33,582 bases of DNA from Opitutaceae bacterium (GCA_018667915.1 JABIRI010000100.1:1-33582); one strand, 5' to 3'. Positions 24,539-33,037 are shown, counted from the stretch's first letter. Numbers and translations are program-made. The notes: a model not told the origin generated them from the sequence alone.

Positions 24539-24913
24539 ATGAAACTTGGAGCATTCTCGAATAGTCTATCCGTCAAAAACCTTGCCGATTCACAGGCCTT
24601 TTATGAGAAGTTGGGTTTTGAGCAGGTCGGGGGAAACGCCGCGCAAAATTGGGTCATCCTCCGCAATGGAGAGACCACTATTGGGCTGTTTCAAGGGATG
24701 TTTCCCAAGAATACGATGACCTTCAACCCCGGCTGGAACAATCAGGCAGAACCAATCGAAGACTATGAGGACGTGCGCAAGATTCAGCATCAGTTGAAAG
24801 CCAACGGTCTCGAACTCGTGACGGAAGTCGATGAATCCAGCAGTGGTCCGGGAAGTTGCATGCTCATGGATCCGGATGGGAACCCAATCCTCATCGATCA
24901 GCACGTGGGCTAG
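24539..24913 (+). CDS. VOC family protein (glyoxalase/bleomycin-resistance fold)
   Basis: A 124-residue vicinal-oxygen-chelate fold protein: [21 protein letters not shown] at the start, [16 protein letters not shown] as the second strand group, and [17 protein letters not shown] at the end, the typical 'DPDGN' closing motif. The first metal ligand, usually His in the opening strand, appears to be Ser here, and the family's Glu in the last strand is replaced by Asp, so metal binding is uncertain. Function is unknown: possible roles include a small-molecule binder, detoxification enzyme or dioxygenase-like protein. It is cytoplasmic and is followed by the Asp-box gene on the same strand after 77 bases. 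Confidence 0.82.
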   Translation: MKLGAFSNSLSVKNLADSQAFYEKLGFEQVGGNAAQNWVILRNGETTIGLFQGMFPKNTMTFNPGWNNQAEPIEDYEDVRKIQHQLKANGLELVTEVDESSSGPGSCMLMDPDGNPILIDQHVG

Positions 24914-24990
24914 ATCAAACGGCGTTGAGCATGGGTTACAATTCGGTGATCCGCTTGCCAGCTTTCAGCGGGGTAGGCAGGGTCTGCTCC

Positions 24991-25974
24991 ATGCGCTTTA
25001 TTGTTCTGGTTTGTTGCTTAGCTGTTTCTTCTTTTGCCGCCAGTCCGGAAGCGTGGGAGCGCATTGAAGTTGAACCGGGCGGGCGGATCGATGCCATCGC
25101 TGACTTTGGTGAAGGTGTGGTGGTTTTGGGCACGCGGTTGCCGAATCCCAGCAACGTTTATCGCAGCGCTGATTTGGGCCGGACTTGGGACCTCGTGGCC
25201 AACGTCGGCGAGGATGACTACATTACGTGTGTTGCATCAGGTGCGGGCGATGTCGGGTATATTCTTACGGGGGCCAAGGTTCACCTGTGGAAGACCGAGG
25301 ATGATGGACTCACCTGGCACGATATGGGGCGCATTAACGACTCCGACAGCGGCACCAATTTTGCCGAGGCTTATGGCATGGTCGTTACCGATGCGGGCAC
25401 GATTCTGGTCGCTGATACCGATGCCGAAGGTGGCCGCGTTTCCCGCTCCACGGATGGAGGAATTACATGGACCGTTAGCGCTCCGATTTCGCCGTTGGCG
25501 ATCTACCGTCTGCAGCATGTCGGTGACGGCATCATCATCAACGGTTGGGCGGGCAACATCTATAAAAGCACGGATGATGGCCGCACGTGGCACGACTGCG
25601 GCAGGCTCATGGACTCGTTTCTTTATGCGATCGATTATCTGGGTGAAGACGTGGCACTCATCGGCACGGAGTCGGGTCACATTTTCCGCAGTGAGGATAA
25701 TGGTGATACCTGGGCCAACCAAGGGCATGTTGGTGACTCGGCTGATGACTTTGTGAGCCTGGGTCAAGGTCGGGCTATCTTTACGACCTACCGTGATTCC
25801 AAACGCATGCATTACACGGCGGACGGTGGCCGCACGTGGAGTGAATGGGGTGATGTCGCTACGGGTGCGGATGGTGACTGGTTTGACCACGTCATCCTCG
25901 CCGAGCACGCCGGCAAGACGGTGATCGTGGGCGGCACGAACAAGGGTTTCGTGCTTCGGCAAGCGGTGGATTGA
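24991..25974 (+). CDS. Secreted Asp-box (BNR) beta-propeller protein
   Basis: A 327-residue protein with a signal peptide (RFIVLVCCLAVSSFAA, cleavage near residue 16). Six Asp-box motifs of the form S-x-D-x-G-x-T-W are clear: RSADLGRTW, KTEDDGLTW, RSTDGGITW, KSTDDGRTW, RSEDNGDTW and TADGGRTW. These mark a six- or seven-bladed propeller of the sialidase / Ycf48-like superfamily. No sialidase active site (RIP Arg triad) is visible, so I take it as an Asp-box propeller of unknown function rather than a sialidase. I chose the ATG at 24991 because it begins the signal peptide; the frame is open upstream to 24856 and overlaps the VOC gene. It is convergent with the unknown secreted gene at 26012. 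Confidence 0.8.
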   Translation: MRFIVLVCCLAVSSFAASPEAWERIEVEPGGRIDAIADFGEGVVVLGTRLPNPSNVYRSADLGRTWDLVANVGEDDYITCVASGAGDVGYILTGAKVHLWKTEDDGLTWHDMGRINDSDSGTNFAEAYGMVVTDAGTILVADTDAEGGRVSRSTDGGITWTVSAPISPLAIYRLQHVGDGIIINGWAGNIYKSTDDGRTWHDCGRLMDSFLYAIDYLGEDVALIGTESGHIFRSEDNGDTWANQGHVGDSADDFVSLGQGRAIFTTYRDSKRMHYTADGGRTWSEWGDVATGADGDWFDHVILAEHAGKTVIVGGTNKGFVLRQAVD

Positions 25975-25985
25975 TCGGGCGCGGT

Positions 25986-26000
25986 CGGGCGTAAGGCCCG
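25986..26000. terminator. Short GC stem between convergent genes
   Basis: CGGGC / GCCCG with a five-base loop, in the 37-base gap between two convergent genes. There is no T-run, so it is a weak candidate. Confidence 0.3.
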
Positions 26001-26011
26001 GCATTCGCAAT

Positions 26012-26746
26012 TTACTTCGTTGGATCGGGAATCGCGAAGGTCTCGTCGTCGACGAGTGGATTGACCAGGAATTTTTCGATGCGGTAGCGAAACGCGCCAT
26101 TTTCTCCAGCACCCCATTCGGGATAGCGGATGCCGCTGGGGTTTGACCGGAGGGGACCAAAGATGGTGCCAGACGAGTCGGGGTCGTTGTTGCCGTAGAG
26201 CACGGGAGCACCGTCCTCATTAAGCCGGAACCAATTGAGCAGCTGGCCGTTCTCGAAAACTTCCAACCGGTCTTCACCGACCGATTGAGACGTGAGGGCG
26301 GGGTCTTTTTTCGCGAGTCGGCGGAGCGTGCGGTAGAGATTCGCAGCCCACCATTCATTGTCAGATGCAACTCGATCAGCGCCACGCTCAACCACCGGTT
26401 CGTGGTCGCGGCGGTATGTTCCGGTATCTCCATCAATCGTGGCCCATCGATCCCAACCCGGCGCGTGACCTTCGAAGCGCACGCGCGGTCGCGTGAGATC
26501 ATTTACGATGCGGTTGTCGTAAGTGGTCGGAGCGGTGAGCGCGTAGTGGGTCGCTTCGACGATCACGACATTGACGCGGGCCCAAGCGTTGCGTCCACCC
26601 ACGGCGGAGAGCAGACGATCGGTGCGGGCTTCACCGGATTCGGTTGCGGTCGTATCGGTTTGAGCGGTGGCCGATAACGCGGCGATTAATCCAACGATTA
26701 ATCCACGCCGGAGTGCTGGAGAGAAAAATAAAAATTTGGAATTCAT
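26012..26746 (-). CDS. Secreted protein of unknown function, end of sulfatase operon
   Basis: A 244-residue protein with a signal-like N-terminus (LRRGLIVGLIAALSATAQ, cleavage near residue 28). The mature part begins LLSAVGGRNAWARVNVVIVEATHYAL. That opening is similar in style to LolA/VioE-like lipid- or ligand-binding folds ('GG-R-x-AW'), but I do not claim the family. The rest is rich in charged and aromatic residues with no catalytic motif I recognise. Its ATG overlaps the stop codon of the epimerase-like gene by four bases (ATGA), so it is translationally coupled and is the last gene of the four-gene sulfatase operon. A supporting role in export, binding or processing of the same glycan is plausible but not shown. 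Confidence 0.65.
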   Translation of the reverse strand: MNSKFLFFSPALRRGLIVGLIAALSATAQTDTTATESGEARTDRLLSAVGGRNAWARVNVVIVEATHYALTAPTTYDNRIVNDLTRPRVRFEGHAPGWDRWATIDGDTGTYRRDHEPVVERGADRVASDNEWWAANLYRTLRRLAKKDPALTSQSVGEDRLEVFENGQLLNWFRLNEDGAPVLYGNNDPDSSGTIFGPLRSNPSGIRYPEWGAGENGAFRYRIEKFLVNPLVDDETFAIPDPTK

Positions 26747-27708
26747 GGCGCAAGTGCGGGCGTGCCTTCTTCGGGCACGATGGTGATGGTGTAAGTATAG
26801 CTGCGGGTTTCGCCGCCGGGGTGTTTAATCAGGAAAGGTTTGGCTTCGATGGCCGCAAGTGTCTCCTGCAAATCGTGGTGACCGACCATCGGTTCGATGC
26901 AAGCGTAGGGCATGCCCGGCGGGGTCCAAAGGTTGGTATTGGGAAAGTCACCTAGGTCTACCATGATGTAAGGATCGCGTCCGGTTCGCGCGATTCCGAT
27001 TTGGCGGGAGGCGTGTTCGCGCAGGAACATGCCACTGGGGGGCACGCGTTCGTCGCCGAGTCGGAGACGATCTTCATTGTCCAGGAACGGGATGCGGTTG
27101 GACTGTTGAAGACCGTCTGCGATCTCGGTGCGGTGAGTAGTCAAGCGCTCCGAGAAAACGATTTCGTAGTCGTCGCGGGTGCGGCCGTGGGACAGCGGAG
27201 TGTTAAACCCGGGGTGTCCGCCGAGCGCGTAATACATCGGTGTGGTGCCGTGGTTGGTGATGACGTAGCGCTGTGTGAGCGTGAGACCGTTGATTTCGGA
27301 TTCGATATCGAGCCGGAAGGGGAACGGGTAGTGTGCTCGGGTGCCGGAGCTCGATGTCATGGTCTGGCGCACAAAGTCGGAGCGGTGTTGCGTGGTGTCG
27401 AACTCGTGGGTCACGGCCAGACCCAGAAACGGCATCTCATAGGGCTGATTTTGGTAGGTGAATTGATGGTCTTTGAAGCGGACGCACACGGGGAACATAT
27501 TGGGTGCGCGTTCGGCCCAAAACTCAGGGTCCCCTTGCCATAGGTATTCGGTTCCCGTGGCGGTGTGCTTGATGCTTTTGAGCTGTGCGCCCTCCGTCTC
27601 GAGCGTGACGGTGAGGTGGTCGCCTTGGATCGTAACGGTGGGTTCCTCGGCTGGAAGCAAGCCGGCGAAAAGAAGAGGAAGCGTGAGTCGGAGGAGCGAG
27701 ATCTTCAT
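26743..27708 (-). CDS. Secreted aldose 1-epimerase-like protein
   Basis: A 321-residue protein of the aldose 1-epimerase / galactose mutarotase superfamily (LacX-like branch), with a signal peptide (KISLLRLTLPLLFAGLLPAEE). The galactose-mutarotase-fold motifs are visible: VTLETEGAQLKSIKH, LGGHPGFNTPLS holding the catalytic His, and CIEPMVGHHD holding the expected catalytic Glu. It would interconvert anomers of a released sugar, here outside the cytoplasm, which is less usual. The start at 27708 is fixed by a four-base ATGA overlap with the AHSA1-like gene upstream; the frame is open to 27753. The gene also overlaps the last gene of the operon by four bases. The context suggests an accessory sugar-processing role. 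Confidence 0.82.
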   Translation of the reverse strand: MKISLLRLTLPLLFAGLLPAEEPTVTIQGDHLTVTLETEGAQLKSIKHTATGTEYLWQGDPEFWAERAPNMFPVCVRFKDHQFTYQNQPYEMPFLGLAVTHEFDTTQHRSDFVRQTMTSSSGTRAHYPFPFRLDIESEINGLTLTQRYVITNHGTTPMYYALGGHPGFNTPLSHGRTRDDYEIVFSERLTTHRTEIADGLQQSNRIPFLDNEDRLRLGDERVPPSGMFLREHASRQIGIARTGRDPYIMVDLGDFPNTNLWTPPGMPYACIEPMVGHHDLQETLAAIEAKPFLIKHPGGETRSYTYTITIVPEEGTPALAP

Positions 27709-28163
27709 AAAGAGGAAACGTGGGTGTTGAGCGCTGATAGGACGTGATCCCATGCGCGGTCAAAGTAAGTGCGAATCTCAGCCCACTCGGGCCCATCCCC
27801 CCAGCCATCATGGATCAGGCGGACGGTGGTTCCGGAGTCGGCGTCGCATAACTCAAAATGAACCTGCGTTCGCACGTCACGTAGCGCGCCGAATTGGGGT
27901 GGGGCGTTCCAGGTAATGTGCAACAACCGCTCGGGCTCGAAGTTTTGCACCGTATTGCCTTCGCCACCCTGGAGTCCGGGTGGGTTCTCCATCAGAAACA
28001 AGATCTCGTAGCGACCGTCGATGCGAAGATCCACTCGAGCATCCCGACCGAACCAAGTCGCCAACTCCTTCGGGTCTGTCAAGGCGCGCCAAACGAGCGC
28101 GCGCGGCGCGGAGAGGGCGGCGCGTTTTTCGAGCGGTTTGAGTGGAGGAAGCGCGTCGGCCAT
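27705..28163 (-). CDS. AHSA1/SRPBCC-domain protein
   Basis: A 152-residue START-like (SRPBCC) protein of the Aha1-C-terminal type. Characteristic features are LEKRAALSAPRALVWRALTDPKELATWFG near the start, the strand RLLHITWNAPP, and the long C-terminal helix EWAEIRTYFDRAWDHVLSALNTH. Such proteins have a hydrophobic ligand pocket. It has no signal peptide, unlike the other members of the operon, so it acts in the cytoplasm and its link to extracellular glycan breakdown is not obvious. Start at 28163 lies 12 bases after the sulfatase stop, and its end overlaps the epimerase-like start (ATGA). The family call is firm; the ligand is unknown. Confidence 0.85.
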   Translation of the reverse strand: MADALPPLKPLEKRAALSAPRALVWRALTDPKELATWFGRDARVDLRIDGRYEILFLMENPPGLQGGEGNTVQNFEPERLLHITWNAPPQFGALRDVRTQVHFELCDADSGTTVRLIHDGWGDGPEWAEIRTYFDRAWDHVLSALNTHVSSL

Positions 28164-28175
28164 GGCAGTAAATTC

Positions 28176-29558
28176 TCAGTTGGTTTTGTCGTAGAATTTT
28201 GCGCGGTGGGCTTCGGCCCAAGATATCAGTTCGGCGGCGATGACAGGTTCTTCGTTGATGAGATTAATGAGCTCATTGGGATCGTTTTTTAGATCGAAGA
28301 GCGATAGGCCGATTTCCCATTTTTGAAAGACTCCATCCTCACCGTCGTTGCCGGATTGAATCAAATGGCGGTAACTGTGCGGGAGATGCAGTTTCCATTT
28401 ACCATCGCCGGTAATGATACCTTCGAAGGTTTTAGAGGTCGAAAATGGGTAGTAGTCATGCGGGTTGGTCGCGAGGGGCTGACTCGTGAGAATCGGCCAG
28501 ATGTCGCGGCCGTCGATCTCGTGCTCGGGGAACTTCGCACCGGCTAATTTTACCAAGGTCGGCATAAAATCGATGGTATTGAAAAGCGTGGTGGAGCGGT
28601 GTCCGGCGGGGATTGCCGGCGGGTAGCGCACGACCGTGGCGCTGCGCAATCCACCATCGAAACCAGTAGCTTTCGCTTCGCGCCAAGGCGTTGCGCCGGC
28701 GTGATTACCATAGCTGTGCCAAGGACCGTTGTCGGAGGTGAAGATCACGATCGTATCGTCGGCGATTTCATTCGCGTCGAGCGCCTTCATGACTTCGCCG
28801 ACCGACCAATCGAGCTCCATCATCACGTCGCCGTAGAGACCCATGCCGGACTTGCCGGCGAAGCGTTCGCTTACGAAGAGAGGCACGTGCGGCATGGAAT
28901 GGGCGAGGTAGAGAAAGAAGGGTTGATTGTGGTGACGGTTGATGAAGTCGACGGAGTTTTCCGTTGCCCAGACCGTGAGGTTTTCTTGGTCGGATTTCTC
29001 CATGTCCTCGATCGTTACCTTGCCGTTGTCCCAGAACTGCAGCGGGTGTTTTCCCCAGTGCTCAGGGTTGCCTGGGTGGAAGCGCCACATGTCGTTGGAA
29101 TACATGAGTCCGGCGTGTTCATCGAAGCCACGGGCGAGGGGACGGGTCTCGGGGAGATCGCCGATGTGCCACTTGCCGAAATGTCCGGTCGCGTAGCCGT
29201 GTGGTTTCAGCAGCTCGGGCAGGATCTTGATGTCGGGAGTCAGTCCGCGACCAAAAGGACCGTGCGCGCCAAAGACGCGGTTGCGGCCCGGCACGGTGCC
29301 ACTGAGCAGAGCGGCGCGGGAAGCGGAACACACCGCCTGTGGCACATAGACGTTGTCGAAGCGGGTGCCTTGGGCCGCGAGGCGTTCAACATGGGGAGTC
29401 TCGTAGTTCGGATCGCCGAAGGGCTTGAAATCAGACCATCCGGAGTCGTCCAAAAAGATGATCACGATGTTGGGTGGGCGGGCCTTTTCGGCGGAGGCCG
29501 AGAAGCAAAAAACGATAGCACACGTGAGTGCGAGTAGGCGGGGTAGGAGGCGATTCAC
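28176..29558 (-). CDS. Secreted sulfatase (arylsulfatase A-like), operon leader
   Basis: A 460-residue sulfatase with a signal peptide (NRLLPRLLALTCAIVFCFSASA). The metal-binding DD is at 37-38 (IIFLDDSGWSD), the active-site CSASR is at 77-81, and downstream are GKWHIGD, the SDNGPW metal motif and HPHVPLF-like AHSMPHVPLF, the conserved His-containing loop. It belongs to the broad arylsulfatase A-like group, so its substrate is uncertain. It is the first gene of a four-gene minus-strand operon (12-base gap, then two ATGA overlaps), which suggests the substrate is a sulfated sugar whose anomers are then handled by the epimerase-like protein. It is divergent from the BNR_4 gene, and the shared promoter would lie in about 115 bases. 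Confidence 0.92.
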   Translation of the reverse strand: MNRLLPRLLALTCAIVFCFSASAEKARPPNIVIIFLDDSGWSDFKPFGDPNYETPHVERLAAQGTRFDNVYVPQAVCSASRAALLSGTVPGRNRVFGAHGPFGRGLTPDIKILPELLKPHGYATGHFGKWHIGDLPETRPLARGFDEHAGLMYSNDMWRFHPGNPEHWGKHPLQFWDNGKVTIEDMEKSDQENLTVWATENSVDFINRHHNQPFFLYLAHSMPHVPLFVSERFAGKSGMGLYGDVMMELDWSVGEVMKALDANEIADDTIVIFTSDNGPWHSYGNHAGATPWREAKATGFDGGLRSATVVRYPPAIPAGHRSTTLFNTIDFMPTLVKLAGAKFPEHEIDGRDIWPILTSQPLATNPHDYYPFSTSKTFEGIITGDGKWKLHLPHSYRHLIQSGNDGEDGVFQKWEIGLSLFDLKNDPNELINLINEEPVIAAELISWAEAHRAKFYDKTN

Positions 29559-29673
29559 GGCTACAGAACTTGGCGAGTTGAGGAGTGCTAGGCCAATGAA
29601 ATATCATTGCAGGTTTTTGGGTAAAATCGTGATCGGCGCTTGTGCGTTTTCGGGAACTGACGGACCGTGGGGT

Positions 29674-31050
29674 ATGCAGGAATTACCCCTCTCCTCGTCG
29701 CCCTCCAGTGGTTTGATCGTATGGCTACGCCGTTTGTTCTGCTTGGAAATTCGCTTATTTGCCTTTTTGGCGATTTTCATGCTCGTGTCGTCGGTCATGT
29801 TCGGCGGAGAACGGTTTCTGCTTTCGAACGAAGGATCAGGTCGTGCGACTGCCTACGTTGAATCACCCAAAATTATTTCGTTCGACGGCAAGACGCATGC
29901 CGCGTGGCTCGATACTCCGCCGGCAGGAGGCTTTAGCGTAAGAATCCGAACCCGGGACAACGCTACCGGTGAGTGGTCCGGTGTAACCGATATCGGCGAA
30001 GCCACTGACAACCACGGTGGCCCCGCTTTGACCGTTGATGAGGAGGGTTATCTGCACGTTATCTACTACTCGCATCATCACCCTTTCCGTTACCGAAAAT
30101 CAGTGCGGCCTAACGATTCGTCGGAATGGACCGAGTATGCCGAGTTTGGCGTCGACCTGACTTACCCAGCTTTGGTGTGTGCAACGGATGGCACGCTGAT
30201 CATGACAGCGCGTCGGAGTTTTAAGGAGAAGCCCTGGGAACTCGAAATGTGGACTAAGGCGCCGGGAGGAGACTGGGCCCGGCAGCGTTCTATCCTGCGC
30301 TCCCGTCATTTAGTTTATACTCAATTTACCGCGTCCCTGGCGTGGGGGCCGGATCATAAAACCCTGCATCTGGGCGCCCGTATCTATGAAGTGCCCGGTG
30401 AGGATGCGATGGTTTCGATCACTACCGTGGGGTATCTTGCGAGCGACGATAACGGCGTGACGTGGCGAAAGGCGAACGGCGACGCGGTTGCACTCCCCGC
30501 TACGCCGGAGACGTTTGACTCCGTGTCCGCGGGTCGAACATCCCACGGTCAAAGTCTACACGTCGGTTCAATGGCGGTAGATGCGAAGGGGAAACCGCAT
30601 TTGGTTTATGGGGTAAAAACTGAGGAAACCGCGCAGTCTTACTGGGCCTCACTGGCGGAGCATGGTCAGTGGCAACGTCACCACCTTAATCCCTATTTAC
30701 CGGGCAAATTTCGTGAATGGGATCTGTTCATGCACGGCGGAATTTCATTCGGAGCGGATGGGCAGCCCCTCATCGTGGGCACCGTGATGCAGGTGCAGCC
30801 TGGGATGCACGAGTGGGGTGAAGTAACGACCGAGCTGGTGCGTTTCCATTCCCATGACGGAGGAACGACGTTCACCGCCGATATCCTCGATAAACCTGAT
30901 GCTGAGTCCCCGCGTTGGATGCCCAATATCGAACGCCCCACCGGCTTCAACGAAGTTGCTGATCAACCCAGCTTCATCTACACCGACGGCGTCCGCGGCG
31001 ACGCCCTCCATGACGTCCTGAGCAATCACGTCTACTGGATCTCTAACTAA
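29674..31050 (+). CDS. Secreted BNR_4-family protein, possible polysaccharide lyase
   Basis: A 458-residue secreted protein of the BNR_4 type (PF15892-like), a seven-bladed propeller fold that includes ulvan lyases of families PL24 and PL25. The N-terminus (LRRLFCLEIRLFAFLAIFMLVSSVMFG) is a signal peptide. The conserved pattern DNHGGPAL (His114), YYSHHH (His134-136), DLTYPAL (Tyr164) and MTARRSF (Arg180/181) matches the order and most of the spacing of catalytic residues I recall for a PL25 ulvan lyase (H-x19-H, then Y-x15-R). It may therefore cleave a sulfated uronic-acid polysaccharide. I chose the ATG at 29674; ATG 29596 is an alternative, and the frame is open to 29425. It is divergent from the sulfatase operon. 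Confidence 0.75.
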   Translation: MQELPLSSSPSSGLIVWLRRLFCLEIRLFAFLAIFMLVSSVMFGGERFLLSNEGSGRATAYVESPKIISFDGKTHAAWLDTPPAGGFSVRIRTRDNATGEWSGVTDIGEATDNHGGPALTVDEEGYLHVIYYSHHHPFRYRKSVRPNDSSEWTEYAEFGVDLTYPALVCATDGTLIMTARRSFKEKPWELEMWTKAPGGDWARQRSILRSRHLVYTQFTASLAWGPDHKTLHLGARIYEVPGEDAMVSITTVGYLASDDNGVTWRKANGDAVALPATPETFDSVSAGRTSHGQSLHVGSMAVDAKGKPHLVYGVKTEETAQSYWASLAEHGQWQRHHLNPYLPGKFREWDLFMHGGISFGADGQPLIVGTVMQVQPGMHEWGEVTTELVRFHSHDGGTTFTADILDKPDAESPRWMPNIERPTGFNEVADQPSFIYTDGVRGDALHDVLSNHVYWISN

Positions 31051-31052
31051 AC

Positions 31053-31153
31053 GGGGTCAGGTCGTGATATTTATATTAAATATCTGAATGCGTCAGCATG
31101 ACCCAGTTGGTGGGTCTTTTGGCAAAAAAATATAATAATCACGACCTGACCCC
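31053..31153. mobile_element. 101-bp inverted-repeat element (MITE/REP-like)
   Basis: The 16-base ends GGGGTCAGGTCGTGAT (31053-31068) and their exact complement (31138-31153) enclose an AT-rich interior. The left end lies two bases after the BNR_4 stop codon. The right end contains the last four codons and the stop codon of the Kef gene on the minus strand (Gly-Val-Arg-Ser-stop). Ends starting GGGGTCAGGTC recur, as I remember, in REP-type elements moved by RAYT transposases; no transposase is present here. Confidence 0.7.
31100..31120 (+). terminator. Stem-loop with T-run after the BNR_4 gene
   Basis: GACCCA (31100-31105), loop GTTGG, TGGGTC (31111-31116) and then TTTT. It lies inside the 101-bp element, 50 bases past the BNR_4 stop codon, and would terminate plus-strand transcription. 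Confidence 0.5.
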
Positions 31154-33037
31154 ATTTTCACGGAGTTTGGTGTTGTCCCAGGCGTCGTCGACGGAGGGGT
31201 CGATGCTCTGGCGGTCTTCTTCGAACTGATCCTCCATTTCCGAGATACTGCGGCGGACTTGGGTGGCGAAGGCATTTTCGTCTTTGTGCACGGCGGCGAT
31301 TTTGGTGGCGGCTTCGCGGTCAAATTTGGCAAAGGCCTGCGCCAATCGATTGGCGCGATGAGCCCGATAGCCCAGCTCTTCTAGTGCGCCGCGGGCCAGT
31401 TCGATGGCGCTGCCGGCATGTTGATGCACGGTGCGGGTGATGCCGTCGTTGATAAGTTCGAAGTGGTGCGGACGTGAAAGCGCGCGCACCAGAATCTTCA
31501 GATGAGGGAAGTGTTTGCGGGTGGTGGCGATCAATTCGGTCACCTTGTCTTCGTCGCCCAGTGTGATGATGAGCAGCTTGGCTTTGTGCGCTCCAGCCGC
31601 TTCCAGAAGGTCGTGACGGTTGGCGTCTCCGTAAAATGCTAGGATACCCAGCTTACGCAGAAAATCGATGTGGTCGGAGTCATGATCGATGACCGTCACA
31701 TCGATTTTTTGAGCCCGGAGCATACGGGCAACGAAGTTTCCGAAACGTCCAATTCCTGCCAGGATGACGGGTGAGTCTTCGTCCATCTCGTCCGGCTCTT
31801 TTTCGTTTGTGGTCTTGGTGCCGAAGCGAGGTCGGATGACCCGTTCTTCCAGCACCATTACCAAGGGAGTGAGCGCCATGGTAAGTGCGACACTCGCGAT
31901 GAGGATCTGCGCCACTTCGGTCGCGATCACCCCTTCGGTGATTCCGAACCCGAGCAGCACGAAAGCGAATTCGCTGCCCTGCGCGAGGGAAAGCGCAAAC
32001 AGGAACCGTTGATCGAGCTTGAGTTTTCCGAAGGCGCCCAGGACGAGCAGAATCACGGCCTTCAGCACCATCAGTCCGACGACCACAGCGGCGACCACTC
32101 CCGGTTGCTGTGCGATAAGCGCAAAATCCACGGAGGCACCTACCGCGATAAAAAAGACGCCCAGAAGTAATCCCTTGAAGGGCTCAATGTCGGCTTCGAG
32201 CTCGTGCCGGTATTCGCTGTCCGCCAATACTACGCCGGCGAGAAAAGTGCCCAGTGCGGCGGACACTCCGAGCGAACTCATGAGCAGAGCGATCCCGATT
32301 ACGAGTAAGAGTGCCAATGCAACGAATGCCTCCCGCACGCGCGTCCCGGCGACCAATCGCAGCACGGGTTGCACGACATACCGACCGGCAAGGATGATTG
32401 CGACCACCGCGCCCAATACCAGCAGGGTATTGACCCATGAGGGTTGGTGCGCCAACCAGTCTTGAAATGCCGAAGCGCCATGACCGTGTTCACCGTCCCC
32501 GGCGCCGGCTGGAGTGAGCGTCGCGAGCAGTGGGAAAATTGCCAGCATCGGAATCACGGCGATATCCTGAAACAGCAGCACGGAGAACGCACTGCGTCCC
32601 CCAGAGGTGTTGGACAGGTTTTTCTCCTGTAGGCCCTGGAGCACGATGGCGGTAGACGAAAGTGCGAGCGCGAGACCGATGGCGAGAGCCATCTGCCAAG
32701 TTAGGCCAACGAACGCTGCGATCCCGAAGATGGCGGCGGCAGTGAGCACGACTTGTCCACCGCCCAGGCCGAGGATGGGGCCGCGCAGTCGCCACAGGAG
32801 GGAAGGGCGCAGTTCGAGTCCGATGAGGAATAGCATCATGACGACACCGAATTCGGCGAAGTGCATGACGTCTTGGCCCTCTTCACCGACGAGCCCCAGG
32901 CCAAATGGACCGATCGCCATGCCGGCGACGAGGTAGCCGAGCACGGCGCTCAAACCAACGCGTTTGGCGATGGCGACGCTGATGACGGCTGCGAGCAGAT
33001 AAACAAAGACGGCGACGAACAGAGATTGATTGGCCAT
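31139..33037 (-). CDS. KefB/KefC-type cation:proton antiporter
   Basis: A 632-residue membrane protein of the CPA2 family. The N-terminal part (about 1-390) holds 12 or so hydrophobic segments with the family sequences GYLVAGMAIGPFGLGLV, FGVVMMLFLIGLELRPS and ALALSSTAIVLQGL. The C-terminal part is a Rossmann RCK/TrkA-N domain (GIGRFGNFVARML about 425) that would bind NAD(H) or glutathione adducts. It would exchange K+ (or Na+) for H+ to acidify the cytoplasm under electrophile stress. It lies 19 bases after a flavodoxin-fold oxidoreductase, the usual KefF/KefG-Kef pair. Its last four codons and stop are supplied by the 101-bp repeat element, so the original C-terminus may have been replaced. 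KefB and KefC are not separable from this sequence. Confidence 0.88.
   Translation of the reverse strand: MANQSLFVAVFVYLLAAVISVAIAKRVGLSAVLGYLVAGMAIGPFGLGLVGEEGQDVMHFAEFGVVMMLFLIGLELRPSLLWRLRGPILGLGGGQVVLTAAAIFGIAAFVGLTWQMALAIGLALALSSTAIVLQGLQEKNLSNTSGGRSAFSVLLFQDIAVIPMLAIFPLLATLTPAGAGDGEHGHGASAFQDWLAHQPSWVNTLLVLGAVVAIILAGRYVVQPVLRLVAGTRVREAFVALALLLVIGIALLMSSLGVSAALGTFLAGVVLADSEYRHELEADIEPFKGLLLGVFFIAVGASVDFALIAQQPGVVAAVVVGLMVLKAVILLVLGAFGKLKLDQRFLFALSLAQGSEFAFVLLGFGITEGVIATEVAQILIASVALTMALTPLVMVLEERVIRPRFGTKTTNEKEPDEMDEDSPVILAGIGRFGNFVARMLRAQKIDVTVIDHDSDHIDFLRKLGILAFYGDANRHDLLEAAGAHKAKLLIITLGDEDKVTELIATTRKHFPHLKILVRALSRPHHFELINDGITRTVHQHAGSAIELARGALEELGYRAHRANRLAQAFAKFDREAATKIAAVHKDENAFATQVRRSISEMEDQFEEDRQSIDPSVDDAWDNTKLRENGVRS

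Noticed and set aside
24991-25974. Sialidase assignment for the Asp-box protein
   Set aside because: Asp boxes are structural; the arginine triad and RIP motif of sialidases are not visible.
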